Assembly (NCBI RefSeq): GCF_014117215.1
Contig: NZ_JACGXS010000010.1
Coordinates: 1 to 64,000 of the forward strand
Source of the DNA: Stenotrophomonas tumulicola
GTDB lineage: Bacteria > Pseudomonadota > Gammaproteobacteria > Xanthomonadales > Xanthomonadaceae
Length of the DNA stretch: 64,000 nucleotides
Direction: 5' to 3'
Shown: positions 9,113 through 18,947 of the stretch, in pieces
Position numbering within the stretch: position 1 is the stretch's first letter
Layout of the letters: each line of letters begins with the position of its first letter
Program-made: the position numbers and the translations under genes
Notes under the pieces: model-generated
What the model was told of the DNA's origin: nothing
Database searches by the model: none
Seen by the model: only the letters and a program-made list of their open reading frames with translations

Positions 9113-9502
9113 ATGCCCGACCATTTCCTGAGTGGCCCCCGCCTGCACGCCCTGCTGGGCGATGCCATGCACGACCTTCCGCCCGGCTTCACCGAAAAGC
9201 TGGAGCGCATGCTGGAAGAAAACGGCACGCCACTGCCTGCGACAAGCCGGGTGGTGCACCTGTCGTCCGCGCGCAAAGGCAAACCGGAGCAGGTGGCAGC
9301 CCCCGCCGGCTCCGGTGGTGCGCATGCCACCGGCAGCTTGGTCTGGCTGGCCGCGGTATTGGGTGCAATGCGCAACGTGCGCCAGGAACAGCGCGATGGC
9401 GGTGTGCCGTGGGACGTAGCCGAGCAGATGGTAGACGGTCTGCTGATGGCCAGCCAGGTGCTGGCAGCGGAAGCGCAGGATGCGCTGCCGGGGGCCCATT
9501 GA
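9113..9502 (+). CDS. Hypothetical protein, first of an overlapping pair
   Basis: A 129-residue protein I do not recognise. It has a purine-rich ribosome site (GAGAGGATGAACG) right before the ATG. It is predicted soluble: no signal peptide, a mostly helical composition, a flexible Ala/Gly/Lys middle (about 55-80), and a C-terminal part with a weakly hydrophobic segment (SLVWLAAVLGAM). The stop overlaps the next start (TGATG), so the two genes are probably translationally coupled. It lies just downstream of the folded element at 8874-9057, which may be its leader. Confidence 0.65.
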   Translation: MPDHFLSGPRLHALLGDAMHDLPPGFTEKLERMLEENGTPLPATSRVVHLSSARKGKPEQVAAPAGSGGAHATGSLVWLAAVLGAMRNVRQEQRDGGVPWDVAEQMVDGLLMASQVLAAEAQDALPGAH

Positions 9503-9954
9503 TGCTGCGACGCGGCCGTCACTCACAGGAAAGCGACGCGCAGCGGATGCCACCCATCGGAATGCCGCGCGTGTCAGTTCCGTGGGAGCTGTCTCACTAC
9601 GAGCTGACATGGCAGGCGCGTATGGTCGAGGTACGAACGGAGGACAGCACGCAGATGGCGAAGCACGAACGGCAGGACACTTCGGAAATCCGATGGTTGA
9701 GCTTCAGGTTGCGTAACGGGCAGTCGATCGCACCGTCCAAGCTGCGCGCGGGCTGGGCGGCGGCAGCGGCCGTGCCGGGCATCTCGGTACGCCGGGAGGA
9801 CGTGGAAAGCGGGACGGTCGTGTACGCCTTGTACGGCCCCAGCAGCCTCAGCGCGCCACAGACCGCTGAAATGCGCATGCGCCAGTTCCTGATGGATGAG
9901 GGCTATACCTTCACCATGGGGACGCTGGGCGCGCGCCACAGCATCCGGCTCTGA
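9502..9954 (+). CDS. Hypothetical protein, second of an overlapping pair
   Basis: A 150-residue protein of unknown function whose ATG overlaps the stop of the preceding gene. The first 45 residues are polar and may not be ordered. The rest is a compact alpha/beta segment including IRWLSFRLRNGQSIAPSKL and a C-terminal FLMDEGYTFTMGTLGARHS. No signal peptide, membrane helix or catalytic motif is visible. A start at a later Met (residue 16, 21 or 47) cannot be excluded, but the overlap supports 9502. Confidence 0.6.
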   Translation: MLRRGRHSQESDAQRMPPIGMPRVSVPWELSHYELTWQARMVEVRTEDSTQMAKHERQDTSEIRWLSFRLRNGQSIAPSKLRAGWAAAAAVPGISVRREDVESGTVVYALYGPSSLSAPQTAEMRMRQFLMDEGYTFTMGTLGARHSIRL

Positions 9955-9960
9955 CTTCCT

Positions 9961-9992
9961 GTGCCGCAGGCCGGGCCTTGCCCGGCTGGCAC
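9961..9992. terminator. Hairpin between convergent genes
   Basis: The inner stem GCCGGGC (9970-9976) / GCCCGGC (9980-9986) is enclosed by GTGCC (9961-9965) / GGCAC (9988-9992). It lies between the stops of the hypothetical pair and the dienelactone hydrolase gene. There is no strong T-tract on either strand, so it may act as a weak bidirectional terminator or be a degenerate repeat copy. Confidence 0.5.
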
Positions 9993-9994
9993 GG

Positions 9995-10882
9995 TCACGC
10001 CAGATATCGCGTGAACCAGGCCAGCGTCCGCTCCCACGCCAGTTTTGCTGCTGCTTCGTCGTAACGGGGTGTCGAATCGTTATGGAATCCGTGGAAGGTG
10101 CCTGGATAGACGTGCGCCTGATACGTGGTGCCCGCTGACTTCAGCGCTGCCTCATAGGCTGGCCAGGTAGCGTTGACGTTGTCGTCCTTCTCGGCAAAGT
10201 GCAGCAGCAGCGGTGCCTTGATCTTCGGCACATCTTCCGGCTTGGCCTGGCGGCCGTAGAACGGCACCGCAGCGTCCAGTTCCGGATAGGCCACCGCCGC
10301 GGCGTTGGATACCCCGCCGCCATAGCAGAAACCGGTGATGCCGACCTTGCCGGTGCCCAGGTCCGAGGCGCGCAGGTACTCGATGGCGGCGAAGAAGTCG
10401 TTCATCAGTTTCTCCGGATCCACCTGTGCCTGCAGTTCGCGACCGCGCACGTCGTTGCCTGGATATCCGCCCACGGAGCTCAGGCCATCCGGTGCCAGCG
10501 CGATGAACCCGGCCTTGGCCACGCGTCGCGCGACATCTTCGATATATGGATTGAGGCCGCGGTTTTCGTGCACCACGACGATGGTCGGCAGCTTGCCGCT
10601 GGCCGTGGCGGGTTTCACCAGATAGCCACGCACCTGGCCATGGCCGTTGGGCGAAGGGTAGGTGATGTATTCGGCGACAATATCCGGATCGGTGAACTGC
10701 ACCTGCTGGGCCAGCGCATAGTCCGGGCTGAGCGAGGCCAGCAAGGTCGTGGCGGCCACGCCTGCCACTGCAAAGGCGGCGGCGCGGTCGAGGAAATCGC
10801 GCCGGCTCAGGCGCCCATGCACGTAGCCGTCATAAAGCTTCAGCAGCTCGGGATGGAAATCCTTGGCGGTCAGTCGGTTCAT
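9995..10882 (-). CDS. Tat-exported dienelactone hydrolase family protein
   Basis: A 295-residue alpha/beta hydrolase. The N-terminus carries a twin-arginine signal, SRRDFLDRAAAFAVAG followed by a hydrophobic stretch ending YALAQ, so the protein is probably exported folded. The catalytic nucleophile is Cys in GFCYGGG, with the aspartate in the AEKDDN segment and His in GTFHGFHND, the Cys-Asp-His triad of the DLH family. I chose the Met that begins MNRLTAKDF; the frame is open for 14 more codons. The natural substrate is not evident from context. Confidence 0.88.
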   Translation of the reverse strand: MNRLTAKDFHPELLKLYDGYVHGRLSRRDFLDRAAAFAVAGVAATTLLASLSPDYALAQQVQFTDPDIVAEYITYPSPNGHGQVRGYLVKPATASGKLPTIVVVHENRGLNPYIEDVARRVAKAGFIALAPDGLSSVGGYPGNDVRGRELQAQVDPEKLMNDFFAAIEYLRASDLGTGKVGITGFCYGGGVSNAAAVAYPELDAAVPFYGRQAKPEDVPKIKAPLLLHFAEKDDNVNATWPAYEAALKSAGTTYQAHVYPGTFHGFHNDSTPRYDEAAAKLAWERTLAWFTRYLA

Positions 10883-10942
10883 GTGCTGCGCGTCCGGTGG
10901 CGGAAGGAGTGCTGAATCTACCACCGGCGCCGAGGTGCCGCG

Positions 10943-11362
10943 TCAGGCGGCCTGCGGGGCACCTTGTGGATGGTCGCTGCTGGCATGGACGAAGCAATGC
11001 CGGACGGCATCCAGCAGTTCGCTCATGCTGTATGGCTTGGGCAGGAAATGGATGCCGTGGTGCAGCTGCGGCAGCACGTCGTGCTGGCTCATGCCGGAGG
11101 TGACCAGGATCGGCAGGCGTGCAAAGGCCGCACGCACGCGGTTGGCTATTTCGATGCCGCTGATTCCACCCAGGCAGACATCGGTGAACACCAGGTCGAA
11201 CCGCTCGCCCGCATTGAGCAGGCCCAGTGCAGCCTCTGCGGAGCTCACGCCGACCACCTCGCAGGCCTGGCTTTCCAGGGTGAGGCGGCTCAGTTCCAGG
11301 GTTTCTTCGGAATCTTCCACCAGCAGCACGCGCGGCTGGACATTCTGCTTGGACAACAACAT
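10943..11362 (-). CDS. Single-domain response regulator
   Basis: A 139-residue protein consisting only of a CheY-like receiver. The acidic pocket is in LVEDSEE, the phospho-acceptor is Asp61 (FTDVCLGG), the switch Ser/Thr lies in ILVTSGMS and the conserved Lys in FLPKPYS. There is no output domain and no histidine kinase nearby, so its partner is unknown. The start is the ATG giving MLLSKQNVQPRVLLVED. Confidence 0.85.
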   Translation of the reverse strand: MLLSKQNVQPRVLLVEDSEETLELSRLTLESQACEVVGVSSAEAALGLLNAGERFDLVFTDVCLGGISGIEIANRVRAAFARLPILVTSGMSQHDVLPQLHHGIHFLPKPYSMSELLDAVRHCFVHASSDHPQGAPQAA

Positions 11363-11481
11363 GACGCAATGGCTCCGGACACGGATGGAACGACACCCGC
11401 TGGCGCTTTGGGTGCCCCAGCGGCGCGCAAGTATGCTTCGTGCCGGGGTGAGTTCCGTGTGCAGGAATCGAGAAGTTGCCG

Positions 11482-12267
11482 TTACACCGGCGCCAGGCGG
11501 CGACGGCGCGAGCTGCCCGCGCGCCACACCAGCACCAGGGCAAGCGCCGCGGCGCCCAGGCGCAGGCCGATCCCCTGCCAGTTCAACGCGATGGCATCGG
11601 GCACGCTGATGACATTCCAGGCCAGGTTCAGCGATACGTGCAGCGCCAGTCCGCTCCACAGCGTGTAGCCGTCCAGGCGGTTCAGCCAGGCGAACACGAA
11701 ACCGCCAAGTGCGGTGACCGCAAACACCAGCGTGGCCAAGACACCGCCTTCCAGCCCGCCGGAACCGAGCCAATGCACCGCGCCGAACAATACGGCCTGC
11801 ACCGCGGCGGCGAGCCACCACGGCCAGCCCAGCACGCGATGGGCGAACACGAAACCGAGTCCGCGGAACAGGATCTCCTCTGCCAGCGGAAACAGCAGTG
11901 CAAGCATCAGCAGCGACAGCGCATCGATGTCGTTGTTGATGCCACCCAGCCACCACAGTCCCAACCAACAGGGCACGGTGGCCAGCACTACCAGCAGTGG
12001 CGCACGCACGCCGTTGCACTGCAGGCCGAGGCTTCGCCGCAGCGAGTGTCCAGGCGCCAGCAGCAGGCGGGCGACCAGCAATGCCACCAGCACGGCAAAA
12101 AGGTTGTCCAGCAGGCTTCCGCCGAAGGGCATCGGCAGGGCCGGGATGGGCATGCCGATGTCGTGGGCGATATCGCGTACGGACAGGCCGAGTGCCACGG
12201 CCAGCACCAGTACAACGGAGGCGGGCATGGCAGGCAGGCGGGACAGGCGGATCATCGGGGCGTCCAT
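11482..12267 (-). CDS. CPBP-family intramembrane metalloprotease
   Basis: A roughly 261-residue polytopic membrane protein with about seven hydrophobic helices. The CPBP (CAAX protease/bacteriocin-processing) motifs are present: EEILFR, FGAVH and HVSLN, which together form the intramembrane metal site. Members of this family cleave membrane-bound peptides or help in bacteriocin immunity; the substrate here is unknown. The start is uncertain: MDAP at 12267 or MIRL at 12255, and the frame extends to 12312. Confidence 0.82.
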   Translation of the reverse strand: MDAPMIRLSRLPAMPASVVLVLAVALGLSVRDIAHDIGMPIPALPMPFGGSLLDNLFAVLVALLVARLLLAPGHSLRRSLGLQCNGVRAPLLVVLATVPCWLGLWWLGGINNDIDALSLLMLALLFPLAEEILFRGLGFVFAHRVLGWPWWLAAAVQAVLFGAVHWLGSGGLEGGVLATLVFAVTALGGFVFAWLNRLDGYTLWSGLALHVSLNLAWNVISVPDAIALNWQGIGLRLGAAALALVLVWRAGSSRRRRLAPV

Positions 12268-12409
12268 GCGGGGGCGATGGCGCACTATCGCCGCGTTGCA
12301 AGCTGGCGCCATGCGCCGGAGGTCCCTGTGCCGATTGTCATGCCTGTTGCCGGTCAGTCATTACCACGCAGTTACAGTGTGGGTTCTTCTTCGTCCAGGA
12401 GCGCCAGCG

Positions 12410-12682
12410 ATGCTGTGTCCCGTATGCAAGACCCAGGCGCTGGGCATGTCCGAGCGCCAGGGCATCGAGATCGATTTCTGTCCACAGTGCCGCGGCGTGT
12501 GGCTGGACCGCGGCGAGCTGGACAAGATCATCGAACGTTCGGCGTCCGCGCCCGCCGTGCCGCCACCGGCAGTGCCGCCACCGGTCGCGGTACAGCATCG
12601 CGATACGCGCCACCTGGGCCAGCGCCAGGATTACAGGAAGAAAAAGAAGGAAAGCTTCCTGTCGGAGCTGTTCGACTTCTGA
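12410..12682 (+). CDS. Zinc-ribbon protein of the TFIIB-type zf family
   Basis: A 90-residue protein with an N-terminal zinc ribbon: Cys3, Cys6, Cys24 and Cys27 (CPVC and FCPQCRGVWLDRGELD). A Pro/Ala/Val linker and a basic tail (YRKKKKESFLSELFDF) follow. Small proteins of this type are widespread and mostly uncharacterised. An AGGAGCGCC ribosome site lies just upstream of the ATG. Confidence 0.85.
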   Translation: MLCPVCKTQALGMSERQGIEIDFCPQCRGVWLDRGELDKIIERSASAPAVPPPAVPPPVAVQHRDTRHLGQRQDYRKKKKESFLSELFDF

Positions 12683-12709
12683 GTCGATGGTCCGGATGCA
12701 GGCATGCTC

Positions 12710-12731
12710 GCCGGGCATGGCCCGGCGCTAC
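12710..12731 (-). repeat. Single SMAG/REP palindrome
   Basis: Minus-oriented copy (GCCGGGCATGGCCCGGCGCT followed by AC), located between the zinc-ribbon gene and the 3' end of copB, which are convergent. Confidence 0.85.
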
Positions 12732-12823
12732 GCGAGGTGTGCATCGCCTGTCGAACCGCTCTTGCGCAGGTCAGCGCGCGACGGTATCTACCAAGGCGCG
12801 CGGACTTCGGGGTAATGGAAGGC

Positions 12824-13741
12824 CTAGAACCACATCCTGACGCCGGCGACCCAGCGCGTGTCGCGCGCGTGGTCCCCGTCCAGGCGGCTGTAATCGGCAG
12901 TGTCGCCGAACAGGCGTTCATGGGCGATGCCGATATACGGTGCAAAGCGGCGGCTGAACTCATAACGCAGGCGCAGCCCTGTTTCGACCTTGTTGAGGCC
13001 GCGGCCGATGCCGTGCCCGGGCTCGTCGCGAGTGGCCAGCGTAGCTTCCAGCATCGGCTGCAGGATCAGCCGGTTGGTCAGCAGCACCTCGTACTCCACT
13101 TCGGCCTTGGCCATCAGTTGGCCACCGGATCCTGCATACAGCGTGGCGGATGTTTCAAACTTGTAGGGCGCCATCCCCTGGATGCCCAGTGCGGCCCAGG
13201 TACGCGAATCGGCCGGGCGGAAATCCTGCTTCACGCCGACCAGCAGGTCCCACCAAGGCGAGATGCTGCGGCCATGGAACAACTCCAGGTCGGATGAAAC
13301 GGTGCGGCCATCGCGGCGCTCGCCCTCGCTGCGCAGCCACAGCCGGTTGATGTCGCCACCGATCCAGCCGCTGGCTTCCCAGGCCTGGCCATTGCCATGG
13401 CCGCCGTCCCACTGCTCCAGGCGGTTCACCCGCAACAGGCTGTTGATCGCCGGCGCGTGCTGCATCGCGCCGTGGTCGATGGGCGGAAACGCGGCGGCAC
13501 GGTCGGCGTCGGTGAGCGCTGGAATCGGCTCGCGGGGGGACTGCGTCGGGGCGTGCAGGGAAGGGTCCATGCGGGAATGATCCATCTTCGGATGCTCCAT
13601 CGTGGAATGGTCCATCTTCGAGTGGTCCACAGGCGCGGCCTGGTGCGCGGCATGATCGTCATGCGACTGGGCCATCGCCGGCAACGCCAACAGGGTGGCA
13701 AGTGCCAGCACGGTCCGTGCCGGGAAGGATTTCGGGCTCAT
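12824..13741 (-). CDS. copB: Copper resistance outer-membrane protein CopB
   Basis: A 305-residue protein with a signal peptide ending PAMAQ (about residue 25). A Met/His-rich metal-binding stretch of repeated DHSKM / DHSTM / EHPKM units (about 38-60) follows, then a beta-barrel domain ending in an aromatic residue (GVRMWF), as usual for outer-membrane barrels. It acts with CopA in periplasmic copper sequestration. The start codon overlaps the copA stop (ATGA), so the two are coupled. The longer upstream frame inside copA is not coding. Confidence 0.93.
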   Translation of the reverse strand: MSPKSFPARTVLALATLLALPAMAQSHDDHAAHQAAPVDHSKMDHSTMEHPKMDHSRMDPSLHAPTQSPREPIPALTDADRAAAFPPIDHGAMQHAPAINSLLRVNRLEQWDGGHGNGQAWEASGWIGGDINRLWLRSEGERRDGRTVSSDLELFHGRSISPWWDLLVGVKQDFRPADSRTWAALGIQGMAPYKFETSATLYAGSGGQLMAKAEVEYEVLLTNRLILQPMLEATLATRDEPGHGIGRGLNKVETGLRLRYEFSRRFAPYIGIAHERLFGDTADYSRLDGDHARDTRWVAGVRMWF

Positions 13742-15546
13742 TCTTCGATCCTCACTTCGCGCATCATTCCCGCTTCCATGTGATACAGCAGGTGGCAATG
13801 GAAGGCCCAGCGCCCCAGTGCATCGGCGCGCACGCGGTAGCTGCGGCGGGTACCTGGTGGCATGTCCACGGTGTGCTTGCGCAGATGGAAACGGCCCTGC
13901 GCGTCCTCCACGTCGCTCCATACGCCATGCAGGTGGATCGGGTGCTGCATCATGGTGTCGTTGACCAGCACGATGCGCATGCGCTCGCCGTAGTTCAGCC
14001 GCAGCGGCTCGGCACCGGCAAAGGGGATGCCGTCGAACGACCAGGCGAATTTCTCCATGTTGCCGGTGAGGTGCAGTTCGACATCGCGTCCGGGTTCGCG
14101 GCCATCGGGGTCTTCGAACAGGCTGTGCATCGCGGCGTAGGTCAGCACCTGGCGGCCGTTGTCGCGCAGGCCGACGCCCGGATCGTCCAGCTTCGGATCG
14201 GTGGCGCTGCTCTGCATGTCCACCAGGGGATTGCCGCGCTCGCTGGCGGAGTGGCGCACCGGGACGGCCGTCGTGGTGCCATGGCCTGCATGGGCAGCGT
14301 GGTCCATCAGCATGGCATGGCCGTCCGCAGCACCACCCTGTTCCATCGCGTGGCTGGACATGCCCGCGCCATGCGCCATGCCATGGCCCATGTCGCCCAT
14401 CGTCAGCAGCGGGCGTGGGTCGCGCAGGGGGATGGGCGCCTGCAGGCCGGGACGCACGGCAAGGGTGCCGGCGGCGAAGCCGGTGCGGCCCATGTCCTGG
14501 CAGAAGATGGTGTAGGCATCCTGGCCGCTGGGCTCCACCAGCACGTCGAAGGTTTCGGCCGGGGCGATGCGGAATTCGTCGATGCTGACCGGATGGATGT
14601 ACTGCCCGTCGGCGGCCACCACGGTCATCTTCAGGCCCGGAATGCGCACGTCGAAGTAGGTCATCGATGCACCGTTGATGAAGCGCAGCAGCACCTTTTC
14701 ACCGCTGCGGAACAGCCCGGTCCAGTTGCCGGCCGGGGCAGTGCCGTTGACCAGGTAGGTGTAGGTGTGGGCGTTGACGTCGGAGATGTCGGTGGGCGTC
14801 ATCCGCATCCGGCCCCACATGCCGCGGTCGGAAAGCGCGGCAGCCCAGCCATCGCGGCGTGCGTCGCGGAGGAAATCGGGCAGCGTGCGCTTGTAGTAGT
14901 TGTCATGCTCGGCAAGCTTTTTCATGCGCCGGAACAGCGCGCCCGGATCCAGGTCGGTCCAGTCCGACAGCAACACCACGTGTTCGCGGTCGAACGCATA
15001 CGGCGAAGGCTCGGCCGGGTCGATGATCAGGGCGCCGTACAGCCCTGCCTGTTCCTGGAACATCGAGTGGCTGTGGTACCAGTAGGTACCGGATTGCTTC
15101 AGGGTGAAACGGTAGTGGTAGGCCTCCCCCGGGGCGATGCCGTTGAAGCTCAGGCCTGGCACGCCGTCCATGTTGGCCGGCAGCAGGATGCCGTGCCAGT
15201 GGATGGAAGTCGGGTGGTGGGCCAGCGTGTTGCGCACATGGATATCCACGGTCTGGCCTTCGCGCCAGCGCAGGATGGGTGCGGGCAGGCTGCCATTGAC
15301 GGTGATGGCGGGGCGGGTGCGGCCAGTGAAGTTGGCGGCCGATTCGCCGATCGCCAGATCAAGGTGCGATTGGCTCAGCACCTGCGGCGCGGTGGCCAGG
15401 CCGCTGCCGGCCGCAGCGAAAGCACGTTGGCTGACGCCGGCAGCACCCAGCCCGGCGACGACACCGCCTGCGGCCAGGCCTTGGACGAACAGGCGGCGGG
15501 AGGGCAGGGCAGGCGTGCCCGTGCCGCGGGAAAACGGATCTTTCAT
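13738..15546 (-). CDS. copA: Copper resistance multicopper oxidase CopA
   Basis: A 602-residue periplasmic multicopper oxidase that oxidises Cu(I). A Tat signal (PSRRLFVQGLAAGG) begins at about residue 15. The four copper-ligand motifs are all present: HWHG, HSHS, HPIHLHG and HCHLLYHMEAGM. Between the second and third domains is a Met/His-rich loop (MGDMGHGMAHGAGM and MLMDHAAHAGHG) that may bind extra copper. It is in the order copL-copA-copB typical of Xanthomonadaceae; copL ends 78 bases upstream. Confidence 0.95.
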   Translation of the reverse strand: MKDPFSRGTGTPALPSRRLFVQGLAAGGVVAGLGAAGVSQRAFAAAGSGLATAPQVLSQSHLDLAIGESAANFTGRTRPAITVNGSLPAPILRWREGQTVDIHVRNTLAHHPTSIHWHGILLPANMDGVPGLSFNGIAPGEAYHYRFTLKQSGTYWYHSHSMFQEQAGLYGALIIDPAEPSPYAFDREHVVLLSDWTDLDPGALFRRMKKLAEHDNYYKRTLPDFLRDARRDGWAAALSDRGMWGRMRMTPTDISDVNAHTYTYLVNGTAPAGNWTGLFRSGEKVLLRFINGASMTYFDVRIPGLKMTVVAADGQYIHPVSIDEFRIAPAETFDVLVEPSGQDAYTIFCQDMGRTGFAAGTLAVRPGLQAPIPLRDPRPLLTMGDMGHGMAHGAGMSSHAMEQGGAADGHAMLMDHAAHAGHGTTTAVPVRHSASERGNPLVDMQSSATDPKLDDPGVGLRDNGRQVLTYAAMHSLFEDPDGREPGRDVELHLTGNMEKFAWSFDGIPFAGAEPLRLNYGERMRIVLVNDTMMQHPIHLHGVWSDVEDAQGRFHLRKHTVDMPPGTRRSYRVRADALGRWAFHCHLLYHMEAGMMREVRIEE

Positions 15547-15624
15547 GGAAGAGACTCCAGACGCAGGAAAGCACCAGCCTGGGCAGGCCGGCGTCGAGGC
15601 GCGCCGATGGCGCGCGCGGTGGAG

Positions 15625-15981
15625 TCAGGCGATGGGAGGGCGTTGGATGCGTGGCAGTGCGGGCGTGGGACGGCCAAGGTCGTTCGGCGCGGGCACGAAG
15701 TGGCCGGCGTAGGCCGCAGGCATCGTCAACTGGCCGGCCATGGCCAGCGCCGGCTGTTGTGCGCAGGAACGCACGCACTCCTTGATCCGGCAGTGCCCAT
15801 CATCTTCAGGTGGTTGCGCCTGGCGGCCGCTGTCCTCGGCGACCATGTCCGCATGCGCGTGGCAGGGCGGTTCGGCCGCGACGGCACGCTGCAGGTGCTC
15901 GCCCGCCATGGCGGCGTTCAGCCCGTTGAGCAACAGGCTGAGCATCAGCACCACGCGCAGCAGGGTGGAGGCAACGGACAT
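15625..15981 (-). CDS. copL: CopL-family metal-binding protein
   Basis: A 118-residue exported protein in front of copAB. The signal peptide runs to about residue 27 (LLLNGLNAAMA). The mature part has Cys/His pairs suited to copper binding: PPCHAHADM and GHCRIKECVRSC. CopL is needed for copper-induced expression of copAB in Xanthomonas, where it is encoded at the same position. The start MSVASTLLRV is chosen because it directly begins the signal peptide. Confidence 0.82.
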   Translation of the reverse strand: MSVASTLLRVVLMLSLLLNGLNAAMAGEHLQRAVAAEPPCHAHADMVAEDSGRQAQPPEDDGHCRIKECVRSCAQQPALAMAGQLTMPAAYAGHFVPAPNDLGRPTPALPRIQRPPIA

Positions 15982-16098
15982 GCGTATTACTTTAGCGGGA
16001 TCGGGCCTCGCTTGCAGCCGCCGCTGAATGGACGATTCAAGCTTGGGGCAGCCCCGGGGCGGGGGCATGGCCTCGTTCTGTGCCTGGCACCGAGGCAT

Positions 16099-16163
16099 GG
16101 GACGGGCCACGCCCGTCATTCGCCAAGCGCGACGCCGCAGAAGCAGCGGGCCATGGACGCGCT

Positions 16164-16167
<4 letters not shown>
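16099..16167. repeat. Degenerate SMAG/REP pair
   Basis: A decayed head (GGACGGGCCACGCCCGTC) and a decayed tail (GCAGCGGGCCATGGACGCGC followed by TTTACC) match the pair consensus with several changes. The tail overlaps the last bases of recQ, so the recQ stop codon lies within repeat-derived DNA. Confidence 0.5.
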
Positions 16168-17972
<1,805 letters not shown>

Positions 17973-18013
17973 CCGGCTAGTTTACCCCGGCGGGGCCTCT
18001 GCGGCGCCTTGTT

Positions 18014-18241
18014 GTGCGTCATCCACTGGTGGACCGCCATGGCAGCCTGTTGACGGTCGCGGGTTGGGGGAACACGTCGGGCGGCGCTGCAGCTCACCTT
18101 CCTGCCGTCCTGCAGTCGGTCAAAGTGCCGGTCGTATCACGGTGGGAGCGCCAGTTCGCCTATCCGGATGACTGGGACGGCTCAATGATGTGCGCGAGCG
18201 CAGGCGGGCGCGACGCCTGCCAAGGTGATTCCGGCGGGTAG
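18014..18241 (+). pseudogene. Decayed fragment of a trypsin-like serine protease gene
   Basis: About 75 codons match the C-terminal half of the two intact trypsin-like proteases at 23312 and 25050: LLTVAGWGNT, VPVVSRWERQFAYP, SMMCA and RDACQGDSGG. The His and Asp of the triad are absent because the 5' two-thirds of the gene is missing. The frame ends in a stop right after the catalytic-serine motif GDSGG. One cysteine kept by both intact copies (WECSFAYP) is arginine here. No start codon or ribosome site is convincing. I read it as a remnant of a third paralogue. Confidence 0.8.
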
Positions 18242-18248
18242 ATGCAGG

Positions 18249-18279
18249 GTCCATGATTCCGTACGACGGAATCATGGAC
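18249..18279. terminator. Perfect 14-bp palindrome downstream of dps
   Basis: GTCCATGATTCCGT (18249-18262) pairs perfectly with ACGGAATCATGGAC (18266-18279) around a 3-base loop. It lies 27 bases beyond the dps stop and 8 bases after the protease fragment. There is no T-tract. It could end the dps transcript, protect its 3' end, or be a scar of the rearrangement that truncated the protease gene. Confidence 0.5.
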
Positions 18280-18306
18280 TTCCCGCAGGGCGAAGCCCGG
18301 AAAGAA

Positions 18307-18870
18307 TTACTGCAACAGCGAGCGCAGCATCCAGGCGTATTTTTCGTGGGTCTGCAGGCGCTGGGTCATCAGGTCTTCGGTCGGGGCGTCGTCCGCATCG
18401 TCGGCCACGTCCAGTACCTGGCGGGCGGTGCGGCAGACCGCTTCGTTGGCCACCACCAACTGGCGTACCATCTCACGCCAGTCCGCGCTGTCGGTCAGGC
18501 CGGCCTCCTCGGGGATCGAGGTCAGGGCCGCGAACTCGCGGTACGAGCCCGGGGCATTGAAGCCCAGTGCGCGGATGCGTTCAGCGACGTCGTCCAGCGC
18601 CGCCCACTGTTCGGTGTACTGGGTTTCGAACATGGTATGCAGCGAGTTGAACATCGACCCGGTGACATTCCAATGGAAATTGTGGGTTTTCAGGTACAAA
18701 GTGAATGCATCAGCCTGGAAGCGCGAGAGGCCCTCGGCGATCTTCTTGCGCTCGCCCACCTTGATCCCGATATCGATACCGGGTGCCGACGGTGCTGCTG
18801 CTGCCAGCTTCTGCCTGGCGGTCTTCTGCTTCGCTGCCGGGGCCTTGGCCACGCTCTTGGTCTTTGCCAT
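18307..18870 (-). CDS. dps: Dps-family ferritin-like DNA-protection protein
   Basis: A 187-residue protein whose dodecamer oxidises and stores iron and binds DNA under stress. The ferroxidase-site residues are in KTHNFHWNVTG (His) and LDDVAERIRALG (Asp/Glu). The N-terminal tail is Lys/Ala-rich (MAKTKSVAKAPAAKQKTARQ), typical of DNA-binding Dps proteins. The ATG at 18870 follows an AAGGAG ribosome site; the frame is open 12 codons further. It is divergent from hrpA. Confidence 0.92.
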   Translation of the reverse strand: MAKTKSVAKAPAAKQKTARQKLAAAAPSAPGIDIGIKVGERKKIAEGLSRFQADAFTLYLKTHNFHWNVTGSMFNSLHTMFETQYTEQWAALDDVAERIRALGFNAPGSYREFAALTSIPEEAGLTDSADWREMVRQLVVANEAVCRTARQVLDVADDADDAPTEDLMTQRLQTHEKYAWMLRSLLQ

Positions 18871-18910
18871 GGGGACGTTTCTCCTTGTGGATGAGATGAT
18901 CTTCACGATA

Positions 18911-18931
18911 GACCAGAACTAATGACTGGTC
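18911..18931. promoter_or_regulatory. Inverted repeat in the dps-hrpA divergent region
   Basis: GACCAG (18911-18916) and CTGGTC (18926-18931) form a 6-base inverted repeat with a 9-base spacer, in the 77 bases between the divergent starts. Dps genes are commonly under oxidative-stress control, but the site does not match an OxyR consensus that I can confirm. Confidence 0.3.
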
Positions 18932-18947
18932 GCTTTCAAAGTTTTAA

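Noticed and set aside
14280..14420. Met/His-rich insertion in copA as a foreign insertion
   Set aside because: Methionine- and histidine-rich loops are a normal feature of CopA-type oxidases.
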